64,000 bases of DNA from Embiotoca jacksoni (lineage: Eukaryota; Chordata; Actinopteri; Embiotocidae). The stretch spans positions 3,276,501-3,340,500 of the forward strand of contig JAKOON010000028.1 of NCBI GenBank assembly GCA_022577435.1, written 5' to 3'. The translations under genes and the position numbers were made by a program. The notes under the pieces were generated by a model. The model worked only from the letters and a program-made list of their open reading frames with translations. It was not told the DNA's origin and ran no database searches. Of this stretch, positions 47,001 through 59,977 are shown in pieces. The first letter of the stretch is position 1, and each line of letters opens with the position of its first letter.

Positions 47001-50000
47001 AAATCTAAACTTTTTTTGAAACTTTCAAAATAAAATGTTTTTTTTGTTGACAACTAATTGATTATCAATGTGGTAGCTGATTATTTTTCTCCTTCGACAT
47101 ATTAAATTGGCTATTCGTCTGAGCGCCACCGTCCGTCAGCATTAACATGCACTTACGAAGTTGATATATATCTATCTATGTGTATATATGTGGGGTTTTT
47201 TCTCCCCCTTTTACTTACAGAAGCAAACATGCACACATGTAAATGCCATAAAACACACATCAGACAAGCCCGCCGTTGTGCGTTCAGTTACAGAGACGGG
47301 ATTCCCCGCTAATTATTTTTCATTTCCTTTCCCCACACTCCATGATTTTCTCTCCAGAAATGTGGTTATAATTACCAGGGTGATAGTGGGTGCTCACCGG
47401 CGCTTTTGTCTTCATCCCACCTTGTCTATATTTAGCAGTGTGGCTCTCGGCTGCTCATCACAGTCTTTCATATCAGCAAGCTGAACACGCTGCAGGAAAA
47501 AAAAACACAGCTTTAGGACTGTATGTTAAATATTGAGCTCGACTGTACTGAGCTTACATGGTCACCACACACACACACACACACACACGTACGTACGTAA
47601 CTCCGGGCGTCTGTTTGGAAACAATTTTTCATGTTCATGTCCGTGAATTCATTAATGCCTCTGTCTGAATCGCCACCATCTTTCCACATAATTGAATTTA
47701 TAATTTCCTCTCTCGCCGTCTGTGTCTCCGCCTCCTCCAGTCAAGCTTTTTGAAGTGATTGAGACGGACAGGACGCTCTACCTGGTGATGGAGTACGCCA
47801 GCGGAGGTGAGACGCCGATAACATAATTCACGTTTTGTTGCCGTTATTAAAAACAAAGTGTGGTCCAACTTGTCTTAATATGACTTGCAGCAGAGAAACT
47901 TCCTTGTTTTGGTACGCCTTGTGAAAAATCGCTGTCGGGGCTATTTATGTCGCACTTCTGGAACGGAAATCTGTCTCAAGTCTATCAGCTGCAGCATGCG
48001 AGCAGGATTCGGCTGAAAGCTGTTCACACTGTGATTTATTTTTTTTAATTTTTTTTATAAATCTTGTACAACCTGTTAACTCGCACTTCACATCTCATTC
48101 GTCAGTCCTGCGGTCAGAACTCGTTACTTCTCCGCTCGCACTGTTCGGGTCGATCGTTTGTTCAGCCCACTCTGAAAGTAAGCTCCGAGTCCACTGACGG
48201 ATCAATAAGGTTATTCAAACCGTGTCCTCAGTATTGAGAGAGGAAGCCAGCGGCACTCTGTGCAGTTGTAAAGCTGAAACTGCATTTATTTCATACTTGA
48301 GAGTTCAGAGTCTCTTTTCATTGATGGTGTTGAGGCTCTCTGTCCAATTTATTGGACTTTAGATGCTTTTAAATGTAAAAAAAAAAAAAAATCAAAATAA
48401 GATATAAGATTTAATGCATTTAATTAGTTTTCTCATCTTTGCCAAAATCAGACAATTTATAACTCTTAAACCAAAGAACATATCGACTCTTAATTTTTGT
48501 GTACTGTTAGCAGTACCTCAGCCGCTTTGCAGTTGACTAAAAATGCATTTTAAGCTTTAGTACAAGTACATCTGAATTTCCTCGACTCACCGGGAGCCCG
48601 CTGCGCTCACCCCGAAGTGGAAACGTGACGCAATTGATTATGTTCACATTTTTAAAATAAAACTTTCAAACAAAAAGATGTGGAGGAAAAACACTTGCAA
48701 CAACAGCTGCTGCACACCAGATGCATAGTCGGTAGAAAGTGGGCCTCTCCCAAGGTCCCAAGTATAATTTATTAACCAAATGTGATAAATGTGCATGTTA
48801 ATAATTTATATATCTTGGGGAGCAGCAGCATATAATCTGCAGACTCTACTTGTACCTGAAAGGAAAAATGTTCAAGAATACTGTTACGTACTCGGCAGAG
48901 CAAAAATGTTGGTATTAAAACCATCTTCATTCAGCTGCCATCAGCTCTGAGGTTTCTGCACATCTCAAAGTGAAAACCAAAAGTTTCTGTGATGTTGAGC
49001 ATCAGCACGTTTATTAATTTAATGTGTTCGGCGTCGCTCGGATGTGAACGCACTTCCTCCACTTAGTTAAATGATGAGCGTAGTTCCTCCTCTTATATAG
49101 ACCTGCACATCATGCTGCATACTTTATGTCCTCACTAATTCATTGAGGGACTTTATGCTACAGCAAATGAGGGAGAGTAATGAGGAGAGCTCATCAACTG
49201 CAGTATGGAGGACTAATGTGCACACATCACTAACACGCTTCCCCTCCCAAAAAAAACCAACAACAACAACAGGATTCTTTATTTTTATCCAACTGTAGGA
49301 GCTCCAGCTTCTTTCCATCGATGAGTTTGCCTATTGAAGGTTTTCTAATAGGAAACTTTTTTTTTTTTTCTTCTTTTCTAATTTCTGCCATAACGCGGCG
49401 TCACACACATGGTGCTTGATGACCTTAAAGCCTCGTGCCATCGATTGCTCGGGTCCAAGCAGAGGCGACAAATTGCGAAGACCTGCTTGTTCGAGGAGTA
49501 AATCGCGTTAGCGCATTGATTTATTTCTTCTTCTTTTTTTTTTTTTTTTCTCTCTCTCTGAAGTCAGGCGGAGTCTCAAAGCGACGCGTCGCGGTGCAGC
49601 GCGGAACATTTCTCCTCCCGACCTCATCCAGCACCGCGTGGTTCGCTCCAGGAAATCAGACATTGCAATTGAATTAAATCGTATTTATATCGCTCCAAAT
49701 CACAGCAATAAGTCATCTCGGGGCACTTAACGTACTAAAGTCTGTCCAACAGAACCCAACAATTTCACACGTTGCATCACTTTAGAGGAATATTGAACAT
49801 ATAAACTCACATGATTCTTTCAGGCCTTTTCAATAAAAATCTAAAGTAAGAACAAAACGGAAGAGTTTCAAATCCACCTCAGCTGTACTTTGTTTCAGAG
49901 CTAATTAGCAAATGTTGGTATGAAATAAATTGTAATTATACCCGGTTACTTTGCGTTGTCATGTTAACATGGCTATTGAGCATGTTAGCTCGTCGTTAGC

Positions 50001-53000
50001 ATTAAGCAGCATCTAACTTTACAACTGACTTTTTTTTAAAGGGGACCCGTTATGCTCATTTTCATTACCTGTTTATTTTGAGACATAATGGTGGAATTAA
50101 TCGATAATCGTGAGCCGTTTATGCACAAGTATACGTGTGGGGAAATAAATGTTGTCTATAATATCTCCCTGTGCTGATGTCAGCTTATTGTGAACAGTTT
50201 TCAGAGCTGTATGAAGTCTTTTTTTTGTTGTTGTTGTTGTTGGGAAATGTGACTCAAGAAGTTGCCTCTGGATTATTTAATCATGAAATCAGGATTTCAA
50301 GCTTGCACTTTAAATTCATAAACGACTGTATTGTCCAATTTATTTATTTTTCCCGTTTGTTTTCAAACCCGGCCGTTCCTGTCATTTCTAAAGCTCTAAA
50401 TTACTCTTCTTGCTGCTTTTTGGTTTTGTTACCTAATCCCATCCCCATCTGCAGCACATGGTCTGCCCTTTAACTCTGACATGCAAAGTGTTAGCTGCCT
50501 CATTCTGTCTTTAGCGGCTGAGTCAGAGAGCAGCCGACGAATTGATGCTTTTCTCGGACTCCGCAGCACAGAAACGTACACTCTGTCCGCCTCTTCAGGT
50601 CAGCGCTGAGAGAGTGGGAGGGTGTCGACGATTGCAGGTTCTGTTGCTCATTATTTTGTTTAGATCCTGTTTTTGCCGGAGTATGGGCACACACGTGCGC
50701 ACACGCACGCAGCTTTGTGCCTCCAGGAGAGGCTCAGTGTGGAGAACGCGGCGTCAAGCTCGTCTCAATATGGACAAGAAACGCCCTCGAACCGTGCACA
50801 TGGGGGACGGTTCAGGCCAGCTGTGTTGAAAAGTTGTTTTCTATCTGTTTTATTTATTTATTTATTTTTTTTACAAGTTGTAATTCATTTATTTATTTTT
50901 TTGCATCTCAGCGTTTTCTTTATCGTTCATTGCTCTTACTGCACTTTCTCTTTGTCTAACCCACCCCCCTCTCCCTCTCTCTCTCTCTTGTAGGAGAGGT
51001 GTTCGACTACCTGGTAGCACACGGAAGAATGAAGGAAAAAGAGGCCAGAGCTAAATTTAGACAGGTACCCAGCTTTCTCCCCCTGCAGTGTCCCGGTTTC
51101 ACACCTCTGCTCCCGGCTCTGCTTCAGACAGGACGCCGTCCTCCGTCCTACCTCGGAGGGCGGCGACGTCTCTGTTGTGGAAAGACTGATGAGAGGTGTC
51201 CAAACCGACCTTCTTCCCCATCACTCACATCTCAATGACTGTCACAAACAAGCCAGTGAACGTGAAGATCAGAAACAAGCCGAACACTTCACCGATTTAA
51301 AGTTTAGAGAGGAAAAAAAAAAATCACCCCTTAAGTGTGATTTATTAAGAGTTTAACACTCAAAAAAAACTCAGTGTATCCGCTTCATTTTAGGCTGTTG
51401 GGGCTGTGTTTAGATCAGATTTGATTAACATTGTCATGGCAACATACTGTAACTGAACCCACATCGATTATCATCTGATTTAGATCAAAATACACTGAAA
51501 TGATTTGTGCTACAAGAAATATGTCGAGAAATATTCTAACAGGAAGTTCAGCGAAAAAAACAATTGCTTTTCGTGGCTTTTGAGAGGAGTCTGTGTTTAA
51601 TGCAACAATAAGCACATGTTGATCTGCATGTTTAACATGTTTAAGGCGATTGTGACTTTAGTTTTGGCCATTTTTATTTTCTGTTTTGATGATGAAAACA
51701 GCATTTTACCAGATGTGCGTTTACAGAGATGTTTTGGTCTCATTTTTCCAGTTTTTGTTTAGTTCTGAGCAGGAAAGATTTAAACATATTGTATTCAGTA
51801 AAAAAGGAAAACTTGTATATATATATTTTTGTTATTGGTTAAGCAAAAAAAAAACAAAACAGAAGCTGTGCAGCACAAGCGGGTGTGATTGTTTTACAGT
51901 CTTACTCAACCTGGAACACAGATGAATGTACGGTAGAACCACTACAGAGGAAACATTGTTTTCTCACTCGGCTGGTGTCTTTAGTTTCACCTTCTGTTCG
52001 TTTTATCTTTCCTGTTAGTTTCAACCACATCTACTCCTCCGCCACATCCTTTATCTCAGCCTGAGAACACAACACCAGACATTTAACTAAACCCCCCCGC
52101 TTGTCTTCTCTTCTTCGCACAGATCGTGTCGGCGGTGCAGTACTGCCACCAGAAGCACATTGTTCACAGAGACCTCAAGGTGAGTTCGCGCTGGAATAGG
52201 ACTCCGATCAGGAGCATCAGGAAATGACCTCGGAAGAGGCCGAGGCAACCCGCTCTTCGCTGAGGGAAGTTTGAATAGAGCAGAATGCAAAGAGCAAAGT
52301 GTGCACGCAAACATCAGGCAGTCGCCATCGAGGGTACAGCCGACGTGCGGGAAAATGTCAAGAGCAAAACAAAATTTAAATAGATTTCACATATTTGTTC
52401 TGTGTATAAACGTGCAGCTTATTTTTAAAGTTTTTGAAAAGAAATTAGAACAAAGACGAGAGCTGAAAAATGTTTTTTTTTTTCTTGTTTTTTTTTAAAC
52501 AACAAACTTAACTCTCAAAAACACCTGAAAATACACATAACAGTAAATTAGAAATCACCATATAGGTTCTTATAAATAATCAGCATGAATGAAAATGCTA
52601 CTGCAAGAAAACATGTAAATATAATTTAAGAAAACGTGAATGAATTCTTTATTAACATCACAGACTGATACAAACGTACGTTTTGTTGTCTGCAGCAGCT
52701 TCACATCGAAGATGCTGATGTGGCAGACAGGTGTTGATAGCATTCATGTGTATCAATATCCACAGCTTTAATTAGTAAAATGTCTCCACCTTTTGAGGCT
52801 AATTACATCCGACTCAAATTGGATAGAAAAGGTCACGCAACGTGTCGTATGATTATTTTATGTTCCCGCCGACGACTCCGACACGCCGTGTCTTAATTCC
52901 TGCCTGAGCTTTCTGACGTCGCTCATCGTCGCCCCTTTTCTCACCGTCTCCTCGGCCGTACAACTACCTTCAATCTTATCGTTGCACCAGTGTGTGTGTG

Positions 53001-54531
53001 TGTGTGTGTGTATATAAACGGCCCTCTGAGTTTGCTCACATGTTCTCCACCACATCGTCATGTTGTAGCGCTTAAACGCAGCTCCTCCATTTAATTTTTT
53101 TTTTTTTTTGCAGCCGCGACACTCTTTCCTTTTCTGCTTTCTCCGGATATAAATATTGATGCTCCTGTATTTTTATCTCGGCGTCAGTGGGAGTCACCGG
53201 TGCGCAGAGAGGCCCGCATATCTGCTCCGCTGGCAGCTGCAGGTCTGAAGTGTTTCCTCTGTGGAGCTTCATCAATGATCCATGAGGAGGGAGATGAGCG
53301 AGCAGCACGGGGCAGGCTCTTCTTTCTGCTTCCGCGCACGCAGACGATACGTGTGCGTGCGCGTGTGTCCACATGTCGCGTGTCATGTCGAAGAGTTGCA
53401 TTTTATCCACCAAGCGATTCACACTCCCTCAGGCGTGTCGGACACTTTGCTCTTTGTGGCTTCAGCAGTGTCACCCGCTGAGATTGGGTTTGGTTTCTCG
53501 CCCTGATGACGGTCAGCCACGTTGTTGATGTGTTGTTTACCGCCTCGTGCAGCTGGAAGCCTCTCGGGGTGTCAGTTCGAAGCTTCGGCTGGATGGAAGA
53601 TTTTCTCTGCTCTCCGTCTCGGCTTCCTAATTAGTCTTTCGCCTGCAGCTACATGTGAGCAACGAGCAGATGTTTGAGTCGAAGCCTTCAGTTTCATTCA
53701 CAAAGGAGACGTTAACCGTTTCCCTGCACATGATTATAAGGAACGGATTGTTGTCTGATTATGTAACGCAAGTTGCAGCTGAAATGGTTAGTGGATTGAT
53801 TTTTAAGTAACTAAAATTAACATTTAAATGTATTATATCCCTGGATAAAATCTTTGAGGTGCATTTTCTCATTTTCAATGGGGTCCAAACAAACACATAT
53901 AAAACCTAGGAAATAATGGGTTTCAATACAAAGACATAACAAAGAACAGTGATAGCAAAATAATAAAGGAAAAAGACTACATACTAAAACTCATAATTTG
54001 AAATCGTTTTAAACAATAAGAATTTTCAAAGATAATACATTTAATAATGACTGAATTGTTGCAAATTAAATGGATAAATATCAACTTAAAATACAATTTC
54101 TTCCATTATCTTCTGGAATATGAAGATATTTTCTCTGTTTTATGTTACGGTAAATAGATTTTCTTTGGATTTTTTTCGACTTAACTTCATTAAGTGTACT
54201 AAGACGTAGTCGTTTCATTCTTAAACCTTCTAAATAATATACGTAACAAATGTGCAGTAGTTGACAAGCTGATGTGTGTCTGTCTGAAGGCGGAGAACCT
54301 GCTCCTCGATGCGGACATGAACATCAAGATCGCCGACTTTGGCTTCAGCAACGAGTTCACGATGGGAAACAAGCTGGACACGTTCTGTGGCTCTCCGCCG
54401 TACGCGGCGCCAGAGCTCTTCCAGGGGAAGAAGTACGACGGGCCGGAGGTGGACGTCTGGAGTCTGGGGGTCATACTCTACACGCTGGTCAGCGGCTCGC
54501 TGCCCTTCGATGGACAGAACCTGAAGGTGGG

Positions 54532-54589
<58 letters not shown>

Positions 54590-54621
54590 TCTCTCTCTCT
54601 CTCTCTGTTTCTCTCTCTCTG

Positions 54622-54655
<34 letters not shown>

Positions 54656-57600
54656 CGCGCGCGTGCGGCGATCACGACAGCTGAGAAATAATCCCAGACA
54701 TCATTTGGAAGCAGCAGATTTGACTTTTTTGGATTAAGTACAAATATTTTGCCAAAATTACTGAAGATTGGTCCCAACGCTGAGATCAGAAAGCTGCTCT
54801 CCCTTCGTGGCAGCATGATGTCACAATAAGGGCTCATGCAATATAATAAACTTCCTGAACTATCAGCTCTCGTGCGTTAGAGGCCAAATTTGGAGTCTAT
54901 TAATATTAAGTTAAAGCATTTGCAAGGTGTTAGACCCCGATCCCCACTTCCTGTAGCTCTGAATTGAGATCCGTATGTTCGTCCTTCCGACACCGATGAG
55001 TCACGTCTCTGTGTTTTTCGTCCGTCCTTGTTGCCTCTCTGCAGGAGCTGCGGGAGCGTGTGCTCAGGGGGAAGTACCGCATCCCGTTCTACATGTCGAC
55101 AGACTGCGAGAACCTCCTCAAGCGCTTCCTGGTGCTCAACCCGGCCAAGCGGGGTACTCTCGAGGTGAGGGAGGACGCAGAAAATGTAAATATACCTCTT
55201 ACTACTTTGAACCCCCCAGCACGTCTGCACCATCGGAGAGTTGTCATCTATCCTCCACCTCTCCAGCAGCACACCCCTCCTCTCCCCTCCCCCCCTCCCG
55301 GTCCCCGCATCTCCCCACTGCATCATCTCCTCTGACGCCCACGGTGTCCTGTTTTCTGTGTGCGCCCGGCCCACACTCTCCTCCTTCTTTTCTTCTGATG
55401 TTGTAACCATGAATAATACATCGTCATTTTTTTTTTGTGTGTGTGTGCGCGTGTGTTTGTACTGAAATTTGTCTTTTCTGTGCCTTCATCTGTGAGTCGA
55501 GGATACCTCAACGTGCTCAGGGGAGCGCATGATTAGTGAAGTATGCGTCATTACCAGGAGGAAGTACAGCAGAGTTCAAGGGGTGAACCTCGTTTAAAGG
55601 AGACCAGGGAGACTAGAACCCATAATGTGTTTAAGATAATGTAAATGTTTCTGCTGAGTCATTGTGGTGAAACAATAATTCACATCACTTACTTCAATAA
55701 AGGGAATTCCACATGATGCATAGGAGTAACTTTAGTTTTACTTTCACTGCCTCTGCAACTGTTTTGATAATAGATTGATCATCTCTGGCAATTTTTATGT
55801 CAATAGATGAACCAATCAAGAAAATATCCAGCCTTTTGCAGCCCCGTTATTAGCAAACTATCCTCACAGTATCAAAAGTAAAAGTAGTCTTTCCTAAATA
55901 CTGTACTATTTAAATGGGTAATTGTTGTTATGATGCATTAACATGAGCAGCATTGTATTTCTTGGTTGGAAAGCAGTGCATCATATTATAGAAGCTGACG
56001 TGTTTATCATGTCAAATCTGAAAATCACTACAGCTGCTGACTGGGGGAAGTAAACTTGCCTCTTTGATACAAATGCATTGTTAAAAAGATCAGGACAACT
56101 CTTAAAAACAATGTTAGAAATGCAACAAACCAAAAGTTCCTTGCAAAACGTTAAGATGCAAATGAAGGTCGACTCAATGTCAAAACTTCAGCACCACTAG
56201 TCGTATAAAAAAAACATTTACCTGAGAGCAACACGTTTCAGCGTGTGGCCTCTTAACAAAGTCATATTGTATCAAAAATGTCCGGACAGATTCCCATTAA
56301 ACAAAAACCCGTCGCAATTGAATTTTCCACAATTTATGACCGGATAATAGTGGAAATATTTAGACATTTTATTTCACTTGGAACATCTGCTGAGGTTAAA
56401 ATAACCCAAGTGTTTGATGTAAGAGGCAGAGAGGACACAGCGAATTGTTCCACAGATCAATCAAAGTGTTAACGATCATCTTTTTTAGCTGCCCTACTCT
56501 CTCTCGGCGGTAAATCATTTGCATATAAAACATTTTCTTTCTAGAGTATTTTTGGCGTACGAGCTCTCAACTCGCCGTTTTAATCAAAGAGCCGGTTTCC
56601 GTCTTTTGTTCGCCTTTAATGACGAGACGGCTTTATTGCATCTTGCCGAATTCTCTTGAGCTGACTATAAGTGAATTAAATCAAATGTTGTTGGCTCGGC
56701 TCTGCGGATCACATCTGTTGGCCTCAGATGCCACATGATTGACCTGGATTATGGCAGTTACATCAGAGCGCGATAATTAGTTTGGCTCGGTTCTGACCGA
56801 AAAAAACCAAACCCCGGAGAGCAATTGATCAGCTGCAAATTAAAAATAAAGGTGCAAACAAATGAGATGCAGCACAGTTCAATATGGATGTTGCAGCAGT
56901 GAGACCACATGCGATACGCTTCACTTTGATCTTTAGTTCTTTCAGTGAGGTGTTAAATGCTTTATTAAAAATATGAATGAAAGTTTATGTGTTGGTATAT
57001 TGTGTTTGTGTAGAAAACTGGGCACCAGTCAGCCTCTTAATTGTCTCACTTTGTTTTTGCAGCAAATCATGAAGGATCGATGGATCAATGCAGGATTTGA
57101 AGAGGACGAGCTCAAGCCTTACACTGAACCAGAGCTTGACATCATGGATCAGAAGAGAATAGGTAAAAAAAAAACAAAAAAACATTCTTTTTTTTTCCCT
57201 GTGAAGGAAAGTGTGCTCACTAATTCATGGTTTTTTTTAGCGAGCGTTCTGACTGCCAGACCTCTGATACACCCTGTTGTGTAATGGAAAAGCGCACTTT
57301 TCTGTTTTTATGCAGTGACAAAGTACTGTGTGAGGTGTAAGCGATGCTGCAGCCCCACAATGCAGACGCAGTCTCATTATCTCCGATCTGAAGAGCTGTA
57401 AAAAGAAAAGATGAAACGTGATGATGATTAAATGAACGTGAGCGTTGCTGCTGCATGCAAAAAGAGAACGAGCCAAGCCTCCTTATCGTGCCCTGGATGG
57501 AGGCTGTGAATGGGGTGTGTGGGGGGGGGCTCTCTTACATAACAGCAGCTGGGGTTGGCTGTCGGTGCACATGCGTCGGTGCGAACTCCCCGTCACCCAG

Positions 57601-59609
57601 GAACAAGGGAAAAGATGGAAAAGAAAGTAGGGGAGGAGAGAAGGGGGGGCGGGGGGGAATCTAGTCTCGCACAGCAAAAATGCTTTACAAGTTGCTCTCC
57701 AGTCATAAAGCTCCAGGTCACTTTGAATAAGCAGAGGGAGATGATAAAGCAATCAAGTAACGTGTTTATTAATACATTATTATCTTGTAGACAAAGGAAA
57801 CGAGCAGTTTACTGCTCGGGCAGATATGCAGCCAAAGATTAGTTTGAAAAGCGTGAACTATAAGGAGACGTGAAGGTGAGCGTCCCTCGTGTTCTCGATG
57901 GTTATTAAACGGAAAATAAAAATCATCCCTCGTGCAGCCTGAGGGACGTCAGATGTCTTTTTATGTCATCGCTAAATATCAGCAAGCTCGTTTTTTTCCC
58001 TAAAGGTCCCGTCGTATCTGAATAATGCCGCAGGGAAGGTTTACGTAAGCGACCTAACCTTTGCAGCCCGTGTCTGAATGACAGCGGTGTTGCGTCTTCC
58101 AGATTTTCAAATAGTTCACCGAATTAACGCAAAACTGTTTGTGCATGTGATGCCACAGCAGGAACTCGTCTGCTGAACGCAGGTGAAGGGAAAGCAGCAG
58201 AAGTGTTGAGGAGGAGCAGGTGGGTGAGAGAGATCGATCTCGTAGAGAGGAATGAGGAAAGATGGCAGACCGCAGATTCTGCCTGGTTACAGAGGCTGAG
58301 CTCATTTCCTCGCCTTCTTTGTCTCTTCCTGAGCTGCAGCTGACGCTCGTGCCAGTTTCACTCGAAGCTCGATGTTACACCGAGTGTCGGTTTCCAGGTT
58401 TACTAGACCAATACTTTATTATTACATCGTGCCTTCTGAGAGTGTTTTTTATTTTTTTTTATTTTATTTATTTATTTTATTAGTTTATACTCAGATTCGT
58501 CACCTCCGCCACAGTGAATTGCTCCTTGTTGACGTGGAAAGATTTAATTCGACCAAACTAGAAGGCGTCAGTCGGTAAAAACCAGCAAAGGAAAGCAGCT
58601 AACCCTCCGAAAATAATGGTGTTAGAGAAGCTTTCGGTAGAGAGTTTCACTGCGACGTGATGATCAGAAGAACGCCTGAAGAGGCTTTTCCACCCTGACA
58701 GCAAGAGGGGAAAAAAAAAAAAAAGGCCTCTGCTCTCAGAATAAGACGCCTACCACACTGTGCTGAAACCCAGTTTGCAAATAGCAGATACTAATTTCTG
58801 AAGGAACAATCTGAATAATACACCAGATTATTATAATGTAAATGTTTCCAGATGTGCTCATTTACAGGAAAATATTGATTTATTTCTTCTGCACCTCTGC
58901 AGCATTTCAAACACCGTCAGTTACCTCACTGCATTTCTCATGTAAACCAGCCTCTTCGTAACGTACAGTTGATTTTAATTTATGTGCGATTTTTACCGTA
59001 TAGTTAATAATAATAAGAATTTCTTGAAGAGCACAGAGCACTTCTCAAAACTCAAGTTATGGAGCGCCTTACACATGCTGCAAATGAAAAAATAAATCAT
59101 CGGATTAAAACAACAACAATAACAACCCCAGCAATGTAAGAAAAAAGATTTTAAAAAATTCTAATATTTATAAGGTGGTGGGGAAAACATTGATAAAGCA
59201 TAATATTGCAATATGTTGCTCGGCAATGTTGCATCGATACGCAGACATTAAGTATCAATATTTAAATTATTTATTATAAATGAGTGCATGCAGCGTTTGA
59301 TGATGGTTGCACATATTCTTTGACAGGATGAGTCAGTCTGCATGTTTAACGAAGCCGTTGTGCTGCTGTAAAAATTATTGAAGTGAGATGGATAAAAAAA
59401 ATTTAAAAAAATTAAAAAACGTATTTTGATAAAGGTAGTAAATATATGTTCTTCTCGGCATGATGCAAAATTGCAATTACATCCTACCGTGACTTAAGTA
59501 TTGGGATAATATTATATTGTTGGGCCTCTGGTGAACGTACAGGCAGTCGGGTGTGAATCTGCTAAAACGGGAGCGACGTGGTCTCATTCCTCTGTTCCAC
59601 ATAAAAGCC

Positions 59610-59643
<34 letters not shown>

Positions 59644-59932
59644 CTCAATCTTGAAAACGAAAGAGAGTGTGATTACAAGATGATCTCTTTTATCTCCTGC
59701 TGAAGTCAAACAGCAGCCCGCTGCTCTGACAGGGTGATTATTGGCAGGAAGCTGGAGCTCATCGCAGGTCACTACGAAGCCGGTGACTCATTTTAACACC
59801 TTCCCTCAGAGACCGGCTCTGACGATGTAATCTGCTTAGAGACGATGTTTCAGATAGAAGAGCCCTTTCAAAAATTAATGAGATGGAGAGATGAAAGGAT
59901 GAAAGCTTTCATGTGATATATGTTGGTGCGCG

Positions 59933-59977
<45 letters not shown>

